DNA of 6,793 nt from an uncultured Bacteroidales bacterium (GCA_946405645.1 CAMJHW010000074.1:1-6793), one strand, 5' to 3'; positions 1-6,726 are shown, numbered from the stretch's first letter. Notes: generated from the letters alone by a model not told the origin. A program made the numbers and translations.

Positions 1-1055
1 ATGACGGGCCACTTGTCCTCAGTCCAGGTGACAGGAAGCATATGGGTCTCGCGGCCGATATTCTCGAAGTTCTCACGATACGGGCGGTCGGCAAGGAATA
101 CTGCCCACCACTGGCCGTTGCCGTCCTTCACGAGGTCGGCGTGGCCGGCGCAGGATACGGGGTTGGGACGGTTCTCGTCCAGGCCGACCTGGGTCAGGAT
201 AGGATTGCCCTCGTAGGAGACAAAGGGTCCGAACGGGCTCTCACCCTTGAAAACGACTTCGGAATGCCACTCACCGAAGTTGGTTCCACCTTCGGCGCAC
301 ATCAGATAGTACTGGCCGTCGATCTTGTAAATATGCGGACCTTCGATCCAGTAAGGTTTGTTCTCGGGACGGGTACCCTTGTTGACGATAATCTTGCGCT
401 CACCCACCGTGCAATCGTTGGCGACGTCGAATTCGACGCAGCGGATGGTGCGATGGCCGTTGTACTCGGGCTTATGGTCGGGAGCGTCATCGTTGCTGAC
501 GATATAGGCCTTTCCGTTGTCATCGAAGAAGAATGAAGGATCGATGCCTTCGACGACGGGGACATAGATAGGATCGGACCAGTCGCCCCAGGGATCCTGG
601 GTCTTGACATAGAAGTTGCCTCCGGCCACGTCAGTGGTAATCATGTAATAGGTCTTGTTGGCCGGATTGTACGTGATGTCCGGAGCGTAGATACCTCCGC
701 TGATGCGCTGGCCGTCGAGATGCGGCAGATGCTCGGGACGGTCGAGGATATTGCCTATCTGCTCCCAGTTCACGAGGTCGCGGCTATGGAAGAGCGGGAC
801 TCCGGGGAAATAGCAGAAAGTGGAGGAGATGAGGAAATAGTCTCCCTCGCCGTTCGTACAGATGCTGGGGTCGGAGTACCATCCGGCAAGGATGGGGTTG
901 TACACGTAATCGTCGCCCGGCAGAGGATTCTGGGCATAGAAATCGTCGTTGCCTTCGTACTTGAACCAGTCGAAGAGCGCAGTCCCTTCGGGAGCCTTGA
1001 CCGAACAGGACACGAGAGCAAACGCCGCGGCAGCGGCAAACAGGAATCTTTTCAT
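1..1055 (-). CDS. Glycoside hydrolase family 43 lipoprotein (beta-xylosidase / alpha-L-arabinofuranosidase type), 3' end outside the window
   Basis: Reading leftward from the ATG at 1055-1053, 351 codons are visible with no stop, so the gene runs off the left edge. Residues 1-17 form a lipoprotein signal: Lys-Arg, a hydrophobic Ala-rich core, then LVSC with C17 as the lipidated cysteine. This points to a membrane anchor facing the periplasm or cell surface; the residues after C17 are not a clear surface-export signal. The five-bladed GH43 propeller starts near residue 50. The family's three catalytic acids can be placed: D62 in YSDPSIC (general base), D172 in GIDPSFFFDD (pKa modulator) and E238 in WIEGPHIYK (general acid). 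Other GH43 hallmarks are YFPGVPLFHSRDLVNW and GGIYAPDITY. The visible part ends at WTEDKWPV, typical of the last blade, so a C-terminal beta-sandwich may follow outside. Likely substrates are xylo- or arabino-oligosaccharides from hemicellulose or pectin. It is the third gene of the operon, 42 bases after the VKOR-DsbA gene. Family is confident; subfamily and exact substrate are not. Confidence 0.93.
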   Translation of the reverse strand, partial: MKRFLFAAAAAFALVSCSVKAPEGTALFDWFKYEGNDDFYAQNPLPGDDYVYNPILAGWYSDPSICTNGEGDYFLISSTFCYFPGVPLFHSRDLVNWEQIGNILDRPEHLPHLDGQRISGGIYAPDITYNPANKTYYMITTDVAGGNFYVKTQDPWGDWSDPIYVPVVEGIDPSFFFDDNGKAYIVSNDDAPDHKPEYNGHRTIRCVEFDVANDCTVGERKIIVNKGTRPENKPYWIEGPHIYKIDGQYYLMCAEGGTNFGEWHSEVVFKGESPFGPFVSYEGNPILTQVGLDENRPNPVSCAGHADLVKDGNGQWWAVFLADRPYRENFENIGRETHMLPVTWTEDKWPV

Positions 1056-1081
1056 ATAGTAAATAAGGTTTGTTCCGGACA

Positions 1082-1112
1082 CAAATATAAGAAGAAATCA
1101 ACGAATCCCGAA
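1082..1112 (-). promoter_or_regulatory. Possible internal promoter before the GH43 gene
   Basis: On the minus strand, TATATTTG (1089-1082) matches the Bacteroidota -7 consensus TAnnTTTG exactly. A TTCG (1112-1109) lies 19 bases upstream, three of four matches to the -33 TTTG. The element overlaps the 3' end of the VKOR-DsbA gene and would give a leader of roughly 20 bases for GH43. Such AT-rich octamers also occur by chance, so GH43 may simply be read through from upstream. Confidence 0.3.
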
Positions 1113-2234
1113 TTGTTCCGAGAGTATCTTGGCCAGGTCCTCCGCAGTATCGGCGGATGGGACTACCCAGCGGTCACCGAAGACGAAACGAGGGATGCCG
1201 GCGCTGCCGCGCGTAGAAGTGCGTCCGAAGAGGTCGGCGGAGCGGCGGATCGACTCCGACAGTGATGCATCGGGAAGGAAAGCTTCCAGCCTGTCCTTGC
1301 CGACGATGGATGCAGCGCGTTCACGCGCAGCCGCTGCAGCCCGCGGCCGCCAGGCGGACTCGCCAGCGCCGAACAGCCATCCGTCGAAATCGGCGAAGGC
1401 TTCCGGCTCGAGTTCATAAACGGCGAGAGCCATACGAGCCAGGTCGCAAGACCCTTCGAAACGCGTCTCTTCCCTTGGGACATATGGATTGCACTTGGGG
1501 CTTAGCGGACAAGGGCAAAGGACGAATGCCACACGACCGTCGAACTGCCTGATCACTTCCGGCAATTGCTCATGCACTGTCCGGCAGTGCGAGCACTGAT
1601 AATCATACAGCAAGTCGATGACGTACTCAGCATTGGGATTACCTACTACGGGCGCCTCACTGGCGGAGATAAAAGGAAATGCCTCCTCTCCCCTTCCCTC
1701 CTGATAGACACTGTCGGGCACTGTCAGAACCTGAAGCGCGGCAAGGAGCGCAGCGAGTCCGGCCCCGACAGCCATCCAGCCGCGGCCGGACGGAGTCCCG
1801 CGCATAAGCGCGGAGGCAGTGAGCACAGCGCAAACGATCCCCAGGCCGTGAGCCGTCATACAATACTTGCAGAATTCTCCTTCAGCTATGAGCTGAAGAC
1901 CGATGAACCACACGGCAGCACCGATGATTGCTCCCGAAATCAGGAGCAAAGCCTTGGAGGCCAAATCCTTCAAACCCTCATCCCCGGAGAACATAAGGAT
2001 ACCGACAGCGAGCAGGAAAGCCAGATATGCGCCTGCAGCAATCCCGCTGACGGGGAAAATACCGAAGAGCTTCGACCAGCGGCCGCCGAGGACACTGTCA
2101 CAGGCAGAGCCGGCTCCGCAGCCTACAAGCGCGGAGCCGCTCAGCGAGTGTATGCTCATTATGATGCAAAGCAAGAGTGCCGCGACGCCCAGAAGCGCCG
2201 CGACACTTAACTTGATCTGCATTTTACGCATCAT
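1098..2234 (-). CDS. VKOR-DsbA fusion: membrane disulfide-bond oxidoreductase (vitamin K epoxide reductase family plus periplasmic thioredoxin-like domain)
   Basis: This 378-residue inner-membrane protein should generate disulfides de novo: the thioredoxin-fold domain oxidises exported proteins and the VKOR domain reoxidises it, passing electrons to quinone. VKOR replaces DsbB in many bacteria. About five membrane helices are visible (near 12-32, 62-82, 94-115, 126-145, 152-170). The VKOR loop pair is C39/C45 (GCGAGSACDSVLGG), with the same six-residue spacing as C50/C56 of the Synechococcus enzyme. The quinone-side CXXC is C122-C125 (EFCKYCMTAHG). From about residue 192 a DsbA-like domain follows, with CSHC at 214-217 and a cis-proline motif GIP at 346-348. 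C248 (KCNPY) and C263 (SCDLARMAL) also look like family features; C240 and C242 look additional. The odd helix count places the C-terminal domain in the periplasm. The start is ambiguous between adjacent ATGs at 2234 and 2231, with another Met at residue 5. It begins 7 bases after the GH54 stop, so the two are very probably co-transcribed. It may serve the cysteine-bearing GH54 or be the cell's general oxidase. Confidence 0.93.
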   Translation of the reverse strand: MMRKMQIKLSVAALLGVAALLLCIIMSIHSLSGSALVGCGAGSACDSVLGGRWSKLFGIFPVSGIAAGAYLAFLLAVGILMFSGDEGLKDLASKALLLISGAIIGAAVWFIGLQLIAEGEFCKYCMTAHGLGIVCAVLTASALMRGTPSGRGWMAVGAGLAALLAALQVLTVPDSVYQEGRGEEAFPFISASEAPVVGNPNAEYVIDLLYDYQCSHCRTVHEQLPEVIRQFDGRVAFVLCPCPLSPKCNPYVPREETRFEGSCDLARMALAVYELEPEAFADFDGWLFGAGESAWRPRAAAAARERAASIVGKDRLEAFLPDASLSESIRRSADLFGRTSTRGSAGIPRFVFGDRWVVPSADTAEDLAKILSEQFGIR

Positions 2235-2241
2235 AAAAAGC

Positions 2242-5200
2242 TTAGAACCTGTTCGGAGCTCCGGGAGTAGGAACAGAACCGGTCATCGGGATGCCGGAGG
2301 CATAGTCGGCCTTGACCGGCGAAGAGACTGTGATGCCGGAGCCGGCGAAGTCTTCACCGGAGGCGTGGGCAGCCTTGAGCGGAGCCGTAAGCACGATGGC
2401 ATCAGGAGCGGCGGGTACAGGGCTGAACCAACCTCTGCGGGTAGCGTGGATCTCGGCGATGAACGCTTTCTCGTCACCTACATAGACCTCCTGTCCCACG
2501 GCGAATCCCTGGGAAGCGGAAACGGACACACGGGTGGTTCCCTTGGCGGCATCCGCAGCAAGGGTGGTATAACCTGCAGTGCCGATATTGGCAGCAATCA
2601 CTTCCTCCTTGCCGGGACCGATAAACAGTCTCTGATTGATGACCAGACCCGTGGTGGAATTGACCTTGAGGTTGCGCGAGCCGGCCTTGAGAGGCGCGGC
2701 GAGAGAAATGCTGCCCTGCACGCGGAAGTCGTTCTCGTTGTCATCGGTATCCATTCCGTCCGGCCAGCGGCCTGCACTCAGGTTCGGGGCGACCGGAGCG
2801 GCGCCCGGAGCCGGCATACCTCTCATAGCCACTGCGGGAACAGGCACGAAGTTACCGGGCTCCTCGAGTCCGGACTGACCCTGGTAACCTTCACCAAGCC
2901 AAGGATCGACGATGGCGCCGTAATTCAGCGCGTCGACGACGTTGCCCTTGGCATCACGGAGAGTGATGTTGCCGGAAGTCGTGACGAAAGCGGGACCGCC
3001 ATAGAGGAGGTCGGCAGGAACCTCTCCCTGATAGCCTGCGCTGACTACCTTCGCATCGAAGACAACCTCGTCCACGGGATGGTCGGAAGCCAGGGCCTTG
3101 TCGAGCTCTATGGAATAGATGAGGACAAGTACAGGCTCATTGGAGGAATGGTCGAAACGGGTGGCCGGCTCGAATGTGATACCGCTTCCGTTGACACCGT
3201 AAGGCATGTTGGAAGCGTGGAAGTACTTCAGCGGCTCTTCCAGATCGACTCCAGTACCGGGATCCTCATCGGGACGGAGCGGGCCATTGAGGGTATTACG
3301 TACGGAAGGGGTGCCGACTGCCTTGACCGTCACCCACTCGATGCCGTGTCCCTCGCTGTCGATATCGAGCCTGATCCTGTCACCGACGGAAATGTTGGCG
3401 GTGGAAGAAAGTTTGATGTTGGTCTGGCCGGGATAGGCGTCCATCGCGAGGTAAGCCTGGGTACCGGGCTTGCCGACCTCGGTGATGGTCACGACCTCAT
3501 ACTTCTCGATCCCGTTGGAGACTGCGGGATAGGTGGCGCCGTAGCCTATAGCCATCTTGCCGCCCACAGTGAAGCCGTCAATGCTCGTGACAGGGATATT
3601 GTTGGAGCCGGCGGGGACGGTGATGACCGGGCCTTCGGGCAGGGGCTGCCACAGAGTGGTGGGAGTTCCGGGAGCGGCGCGGCGCATCATGGCACGCATG
3701 TCGGTAGAAGGAGCCGACGGAGCAGGCTTGTTGACTGCCGTGACCTTGACCTTCTCACCGCCAACCTCGATCTCGTCTCCGACGGATATGCCGGTGACAT
3801 CGCGGACATATATGACCTTGTCACCCTTGGAAGCGGGTGCCGCAAGTCCGGAATTGGCCAGTCCGAGCAGATAGAATCCCTTGCCCTCGAGCTTTGTACC
3901 CTTCGGGATACGGATCTCGGAGAAAGCAGGGACATTGATGGCGTGTGTGGTGACGGTCCATCCGGAGATGTCGACGGACTTCTCACCGGCATTGTAGAGC
4001 TCGATGAAATTGTCGGTGCTGCTGGCGGAGGAAGCGATACCGAATTCGTTGACCTTGACGGGATCGACGTTGCGGACCTTCTGTACGGCTTTCTCACTGA
4101 TGCGCGAGCCGTCTGCGGCGGTCCAGGAAGCAACAGCACCGAGGTCGCCGTTGAATGCCTTGGGACCGGACTTGACGTTGAATGTAACCACGACAGTCTG
4201 TCCGGGGGCCACTGCATAGCCTACCTTGCGGACACGCTCCTTGGAGCCGAGCACGCTTGCCTTCCACTTCCTGGGCAGGTCGAGGCTGATCTCGAGATCC
4301 TTGATCTCTTCACCGGTAACATTGACGAAGGTGACAGTGGTCGAGCCGCTGCCACCCTTTACGAAGGTCTGGAGTCCGTTGGGAGCGAAAGTCTTGTCGG
4401 AAGCCGCTACTGAAAGCGGAGCGACCTCGTAACGTGCAGCAACGACGTTGGCCTGGACTGCGAGGTTGGTGGCCTCGGTCGGGAACGTACCTGCAGCAGT
4501 CATAGCACCCTCATAGAAGGTACCGGAAGAGCCGTTGGAGTTGTCGCCTCCGTTGCCGAGCAGGATGGCGCCCTGCTTGCGCATAGGATCGTAACTGTTG
4601 CGGGGATTGCGGATACGTCCGCCGTCATAATAGGTCTTGAGCCCGCCTGTCTGGGCGTCGCCGCCCATCGAGCGCCAGTGATGCGGCTCGCCGTCGGCGA
4701 ACGCGGTCACGAAGCGCCAGGAGATACTCTCGAGGCCTTCGCAATACTTGTCGTTGGGATCGTCGTTGACGCAGCCGACGAGATTGTTTTCCTGGTCGGT
4801 CATGATCCACGGGCCCGGAGCGTCGCCATGATACCAGACCGGCTGATTGCCATAGTATGTGGTCTCCATAGTACCGTCGCCGTCGTCGCGGCTGTCGGTC
4901 TCGGCATTGCCGTAGTCGAAGCAGCAACCGGAGTTGTAATGATGGCCGTTGATGACCCAGTACTGGCCTTCGGCCTGGTCATCGACGGCAGTACCTTTGG
5001 CATCGTTCCAGCGATAACCCATACCGGGAGCGATGAAGACGCCATAGACCTTGTGGCCATTCAGCCAGACGGGAGCCCAGTCGGCGAGGGAGATATTGTT
5101 GAATCCTCCCATGGCCGGCCCGCTGAAACCTCCGCGGGGAGCCTGCTGCAGATGGTTCTCGTTGCCGGACTGGTCGTAGATGACGGTGATCCAGCAGTAG

Positions 5201-5523
5201 GTGTCCTTGCAGAATTCGTCCTGTGCGGCCGCATCGGCATAGCCGCCGGCATCCTTGGCCGTGGGTTTGACGACACCAATGTCGAGTTTCTTACCGTCGG
5301 ACTGACGCATCACCTGATAGAGAGGCCCGTCATATGAAGCGAGCAAGGCGCGAGTCGTACTGTGCGCTGCCGCACAGGGATTGCCCGCGGCGGCATACAC
5401 ATCGCAAGGGCCCTGAGGGCGCTGCATTGCATCGCGCTGCGCAACGGCCAGGGTGCCCAGCAGTATGGACGGCGCCGCGACCGCGACTGCCAGGGCTAGC
5501 AAAAGGAGTTTTTTGTTTTTCAT
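2242..5523 (-). CDS. Secreted GH54 alpha-L-arabinofuranosidase with NEW3-like and repeat-interrupted lamin-tail domains
   Basis: This enzyme should release terminal alpha-L-arabinofuranose from arabinan, arabinoxylan or related side chains by a retaining mechanism. Residues 1-28 are a signal peptide (KNKK, a long Leu/Ala core, likely cut after LAVA before Q29). Residues about 37-366 are the GH54 catalytic domain, close to fungal AbfB: GPCDVYAAAGNPCAAAHSTT, IYDQSGNENHLQQAP and CCFDYGNAET are near-diagnostic. The nucleophile corresponds to E245 (TDQENN) and the acid/base to D327 (GGDNSNG), equivalent to Aspergillus E221 and D297. Cysteines 40/50, 105/110 and 200/201 match the three AbfB disulfides, the last one vicinal; C251 and C261 are an extra likely pair. 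There is no other cysteine in the protein. The fungal CBM42 is absent. Instead there is a NEW3-like beta-sandwich (about 368-485) and a lamin-tail-like domain from about 488, whose later parts appear at 850-874 and 916-935, with TPGAPNRF at the very end. Between them lie beta-repeat inserts. No type IX secretion C-terminal domain was recognised. It is first in the operon and only its leader has a promoter-like site with spacing to match. The catalytic call is very secure; the accessory domain names are less so. Confidence 0.95.
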   Translation of the reverse strand: MKNKKLLLLALAVAVAAPSILLGTLAVAQRDAMQRPQGPCDVYAAAGNPCAAAHSTTRALLASYDGPLYQVMRQSDGKKLDIGVVKPTAKDAGGYADAAAQDEFCKDTYCWITVIYDQSGNENHLQQAPRGGFSGPAMGGFNNISLADWAPVWLNGHKVYGVFIAPGMGYRWNDAKGTAVDDQAEGQYWVINGHHYNSGCCFDYGNAETDSRDDGDGTMETTYYGNQPVWYHGDAPGPWIMTDQENNLVGCVNDDPNDKYCEGLESISWRFVTAFADGEPHHWRSMGGDAQTGGLKTYYDGGRIRNPRNSYDPMRKQGAILLGNGGDNSNGSSGTFYEGAMTAAGTFPTEATNLAVQANVVAARYEVAPLSVAASDKTFAPNGLQTFVKGGSGSTTVTFVNVTGEEIKDLEISLDLPRKWKASVLGSKERVRKVGYAVAPGQTVVVTFNVKSGPKAFNGDLGAVASWTAADGSRISEKAVQKVRNVDPVKVNEFGIASSASSTDNFIELYNAGEKSVDISGWTVTTHAINVPAFSEIRIPKGTKLEGKGFYLLGLANSGLAAPASKGDKVIYVRDVTGISVGDEIEVGGEKVKVTAVNKPAPSAPSTDMRAMMRRAAPGTPTTLWQPLPEGPVITVPAGSNNIPVTSIDGFTVGGKMAIGYGATYPAVSNGIEKYEVVTITEVGKPGTQAYLAMDAYPGQTNIKLSSTANISVGDRIRLDIDSEGHGIEWVTVKAVGTPSVRNTLNGPLRPDEDPGTGVDLEEPLKYFHASNMPYGVNGSGITFEPATRFDHSSNEPVLVLIYSIELDKALASDHPVDEVVFDAKVVSAGYQGEVPADLLYGGPAFVTTSGNITLRDAKGNVVDALNYGAIVDPWLGEGYQGQSGLEEPGNFVPVPAVAMRGMPAPGAAPVAPNLSAGRWPDGMDTDDNENDFRVQGSISLAAPLKAGSRNLKVNSTTGLVINQRLFIGPGKEEVIAANIGTAGYTTLAADAAKGTTRVSVSASQGFAVGQEVYVGDEKAFIAEIHATRRGWFSPVPAAPDAIVLTAPLKAAHASGEDFAGSGITVSSPVKADYASGIPMTGSVPTPGAPNRF
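2284..2712 (-). repeat. Second beta-repeat block in the GH54 protein (residues about 938-1080)
   Basis: Two copies of a roughly 35-residue unit with pattern G-x-x-x-(I/V)-x-V-x-S-x-x-G-(F/L)-x-V-G-x-x-x-x-(I/V)-G lie near residues 947-985 (NLKVNSTTGLVINQRLFIG) and 994-1025 (VSVSASQGFAVGQEVYVG). Two copies of the shorter motif x-L-x-x-P-L-K-x-x-H-A-S-G follow near 1042-1058 (LTAPLKAAHASG) and 1062-1080 (SSPVKADYASG). The block sits between the DTDDNENDF segment and the terminal TPGAPNRF, which are normally adjacent in lamin-tail domains. It is a protein-level repeat; the DNA copies are diverged. Confidence 0.6.
3061..3831 (-). repeat. First beta-repeat block in the GH54 protein (residues about 565-821)
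   Basis: Three copies of the same unit as in the second block are visible: near 565-595 (VRDVTGISVGDEIEVGGE), 638-682 (IPVTSIDGFTVGGKMAIG) and 698-736 (IKLSSTANISVGDRIRL). The shorter motif follows three times, near 760-778 (LEEPLKYFHAS), 780-798 (GITFEPATRFDHSS) and 803-821 (IELDKALASDHPVDEV). A Pro/Ala/Met/Arg-rich linker at about 598-625 separates the first two units. The block is inserted within the lamin-tail-like domain. The paired order, long units then short His motifs, is the same in both blocks, which suggests duplication of a whole module. Confidence 0.6.
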
Positions 5524-5554
5524 TTTATGTGGTGTTTTTGGGATTGCATTCCTT

Positions 5555-5562
5555 CAAATATA
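5555..5562 (-). promoter_or_regulatory. Candidate -7 element of the GH54 / VKOR-DsbA / GH43 operon promoter
   Basis: TATATTTG on the minus strand matches the Bacteroidota -7 consensus TAnnTTTG exactly and would place the start of transcription about 25 bases before the GH54 ATG at 5523. No good TTTG is found 19-21 bases upstream; the bases there read TGAC, GACG or ACGG. The -33 element is therefore weak or missing, which may mean the promoter needs an activator. No operator was recognised. Confidence 0.5.
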
Positions 5563-5572
5563 CACATCTTTA

Positions 5573-5604
5573 TTTGCATTACCGTCATTTTTGAGTTAAA
5601 TTTG
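5573..5604 (+). promoter_or_regulatory. Bacteroidota-type promoter of the PRTase-like gene
   Basis: TTTG at 5573-5576 and TAAATTTG at 5597-5604 are separated by 20 bases, a full match to the Bacteroidota primary sigma consensus TTTG-N19-21-TAnnTTTG. It would give a leader of about 25 bases before the ATG at 5635. A GGAAG at 5625-5629 lies a suitable distance upstream of that ATG but is of uncertain importance in this phylum. Confidence 0.65.
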
Positions 5605-5634
5605 TTTCCCGGTTGAACCTAATCGGAAGATTCC

Positions 5635-6726
5635 ATGCCACACTCCATCATCAAGGATGCAAGTCTGCTGCCGGCCGACTTGCGCAACGATACGAGTATA
5701 TACAGGCTCAAGTCCGAAAGCCTGGTCAATGACTACTTCATTGCCAGCAGTCCCGGAACGCGCCGGCTTATGGCATCTCCCGAAGTCATTGGATTCGACT
5801 CCTATCTCTGTATGGTACCTTCCACCCTCGCAGCCCTCGACCACTTCATCGACATCGGGCTCGGAGGTGACGTCAGCATCCTCACCATCCTCCGCGGAGG
5901 ACTCAACTATCCTCTGGAGGAATGCTGTCACCGTAAGGGCATTACAGTCAGGAACATGGACTTCATCTCCTGCGAGCGCATCATCGAGAACGGCATCATC
6001 ACCTGTCTGGACATCCGCTACGAAAAGCTCCATATCGAGAAGGACTGCACCCTTATGATAGGTGACATCATAGCCAGCGGAGACACTCTCAGACTGAGCC
6101 TCGAGCAGGTTGTGGACCGTTTCCGCAGACGCGGGGGAAGCATCCGCAAGATCGTGTTCTTCACCATCGGCGGTACAAAGGCCATCCGTCTCATGGAGGA
6201 GCTCACCCCCAGGATCAGGAGCATCTGGCCCCAGTTCGAAGGCTTCACCTGCGTGTTCTACGAAGGCATTTTCAGCGTCTATGAGGACAAGGGATGCACG
6301 GGTGTGAATATCCCCGACATCGATTTCTACTGGAAGGATGGTATCATCTCCCCCGACTTCCGTTACCACGTGCTCAAGGACGACGACGCCCTCTTCGAGA
6401 AATGCATCATCTATGACGGCGGCGCCCGGCGTTACGAGATCTCCGATCATTATTGGGAGGTGGTCGAGTATTGGGAGGACCTCGCCCGCGCTGCAGGCAG
6501 GACGGAGTACAAGGATTTCCTGGAGGAAAAGATCGGACACGCCCTCGAAATAGGATTCGAAGACTGGCTTACTCTCAACGGCTACCAGGACCTTGACGAG
6601 GAGGAAATGACCTCGCTCTACATAATGGAAAGGGATTTCCTGAGGCAGAAACGGAGCATCCCCGACATCTGCGACAGACGCCTGCGCGAATTCAAACTGG
6701 CCCTGCACAAGTATATACAATCTTAA
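5635..6726 (+). CDS. Uncharacterised protein with a type I phosphoribosyltransferase-like core (uracil-PRTase-like)
   Basis: The product is 363 residues, soluble, with no signal peptide or membrane segment. The N-terminal part to about residue 185 resembles a type I PRTase fold. ILRGGLNY at 85-92 looks like the pyrophosphate loop of uracil PRTases (ILRAGLGM). IGDIIASGDT at 142-151 looks like the PRPP-binding loop (LDPMLATGGT/S), with D144 as the conserved acid and S148 in place of the usual threonine. It is followed by a helix ending RRRGG and then a strand, IRKIVFFTIGG, in the order seen in uracil PRTases. The C-terminal part (about 216-363) is acidic and helical, with many aromatic residues, and resembles no domain I can name. 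At 363 residues it is much longer than a uracil PRTase (about 210), so a simple salvage role is unlikely. The ATG at 5635 fits the promoter just upstream. The next gene starts 12 bases after its stop, which suggests an operon. It is divergent from the glycosidase operon and has no evident functional link to it. Confidence 0.75.
   Translation: MPHSIIKDASLLPADLRNDTSIYRLKSESLVNDYFIASSPGTRRLMASPEVIGFDSYLCMVPSTLAALDHFIDIGLGGDVSILTILRGGLNYPLEECCHRKGITVRNMDFISCERIIENGIITCLDIRYEKLHIEKDCTLMIGDIIASGDTLRLSLEQVVDRFRRRGGSIRKIVFFTIGGTKAIRLMEELTPRIRSIWPQFEGFTCVFYEGIFSVYEDKGCTGVNIPDIDFYWKDGIISPDFRYHVLKDDDALFEKCIIYDGGARRYEISDHYWEVVEYWEDLARAAGRTEYKDFLEEKIGHALEIGFEDWLTLNGYQDLDEEEMTSLYIMERDFLRQKRSIPDICDRRLREFKLALHKYIQS

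Noticed and set aside
42..536. A 164-codon plus-strand frame opposite the GH43 gene.
   Set aside because: It is the in-register antisense shadow of the GH43 gene. The minus strand has a lipoprotein signal and all three GH43 catalytic acids, so the plus-strand frame is not credible.
987..1007. A surface-export signal after the lipidated cysteine of the GH43 protein.
   Set aside because: Bacteroidota surface lipoproteins usually have several acidic residues right after the cysteine. Here the residues are S, V, K, A, P, E, so the signal is not convincing and the final location is left open.
1069..1085. Short inverted repeat TTTGT...ACAAA in the gap between the VKOR-DsbA and GH43 genes, considered as a terminator.
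   Set aside because: The stem is only five base pairs, AT-rich, and no T-run follows it on the minus strand. It overlaps the possible promoter and is more simply read as chance.
2235..2241. A separate promoter or ribosome-binding site for the VKOR-DsbA gene in the gap after GH54.
   Set aside because: The gap is only seven bases and contains no promoter elements or Shine-Dalgarno sequence. Co-transcription, perhaps with translational coupling, explains the arrangement.
1903..4413. An 836-codon open frame on the plus strand opposite the GH54 gene, and a further 219-codon one at 4678-5337.
   Set aside because: Both are in codon register with the GH54 gene, so they are interrupted only where the sense strand uses TTA, CTA or TCA. 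These codons are avoided here, which keeps the antisense frame open. The predicted protein has no recognisable domain, while the sense strand encodes a clear GH54 enzyme.
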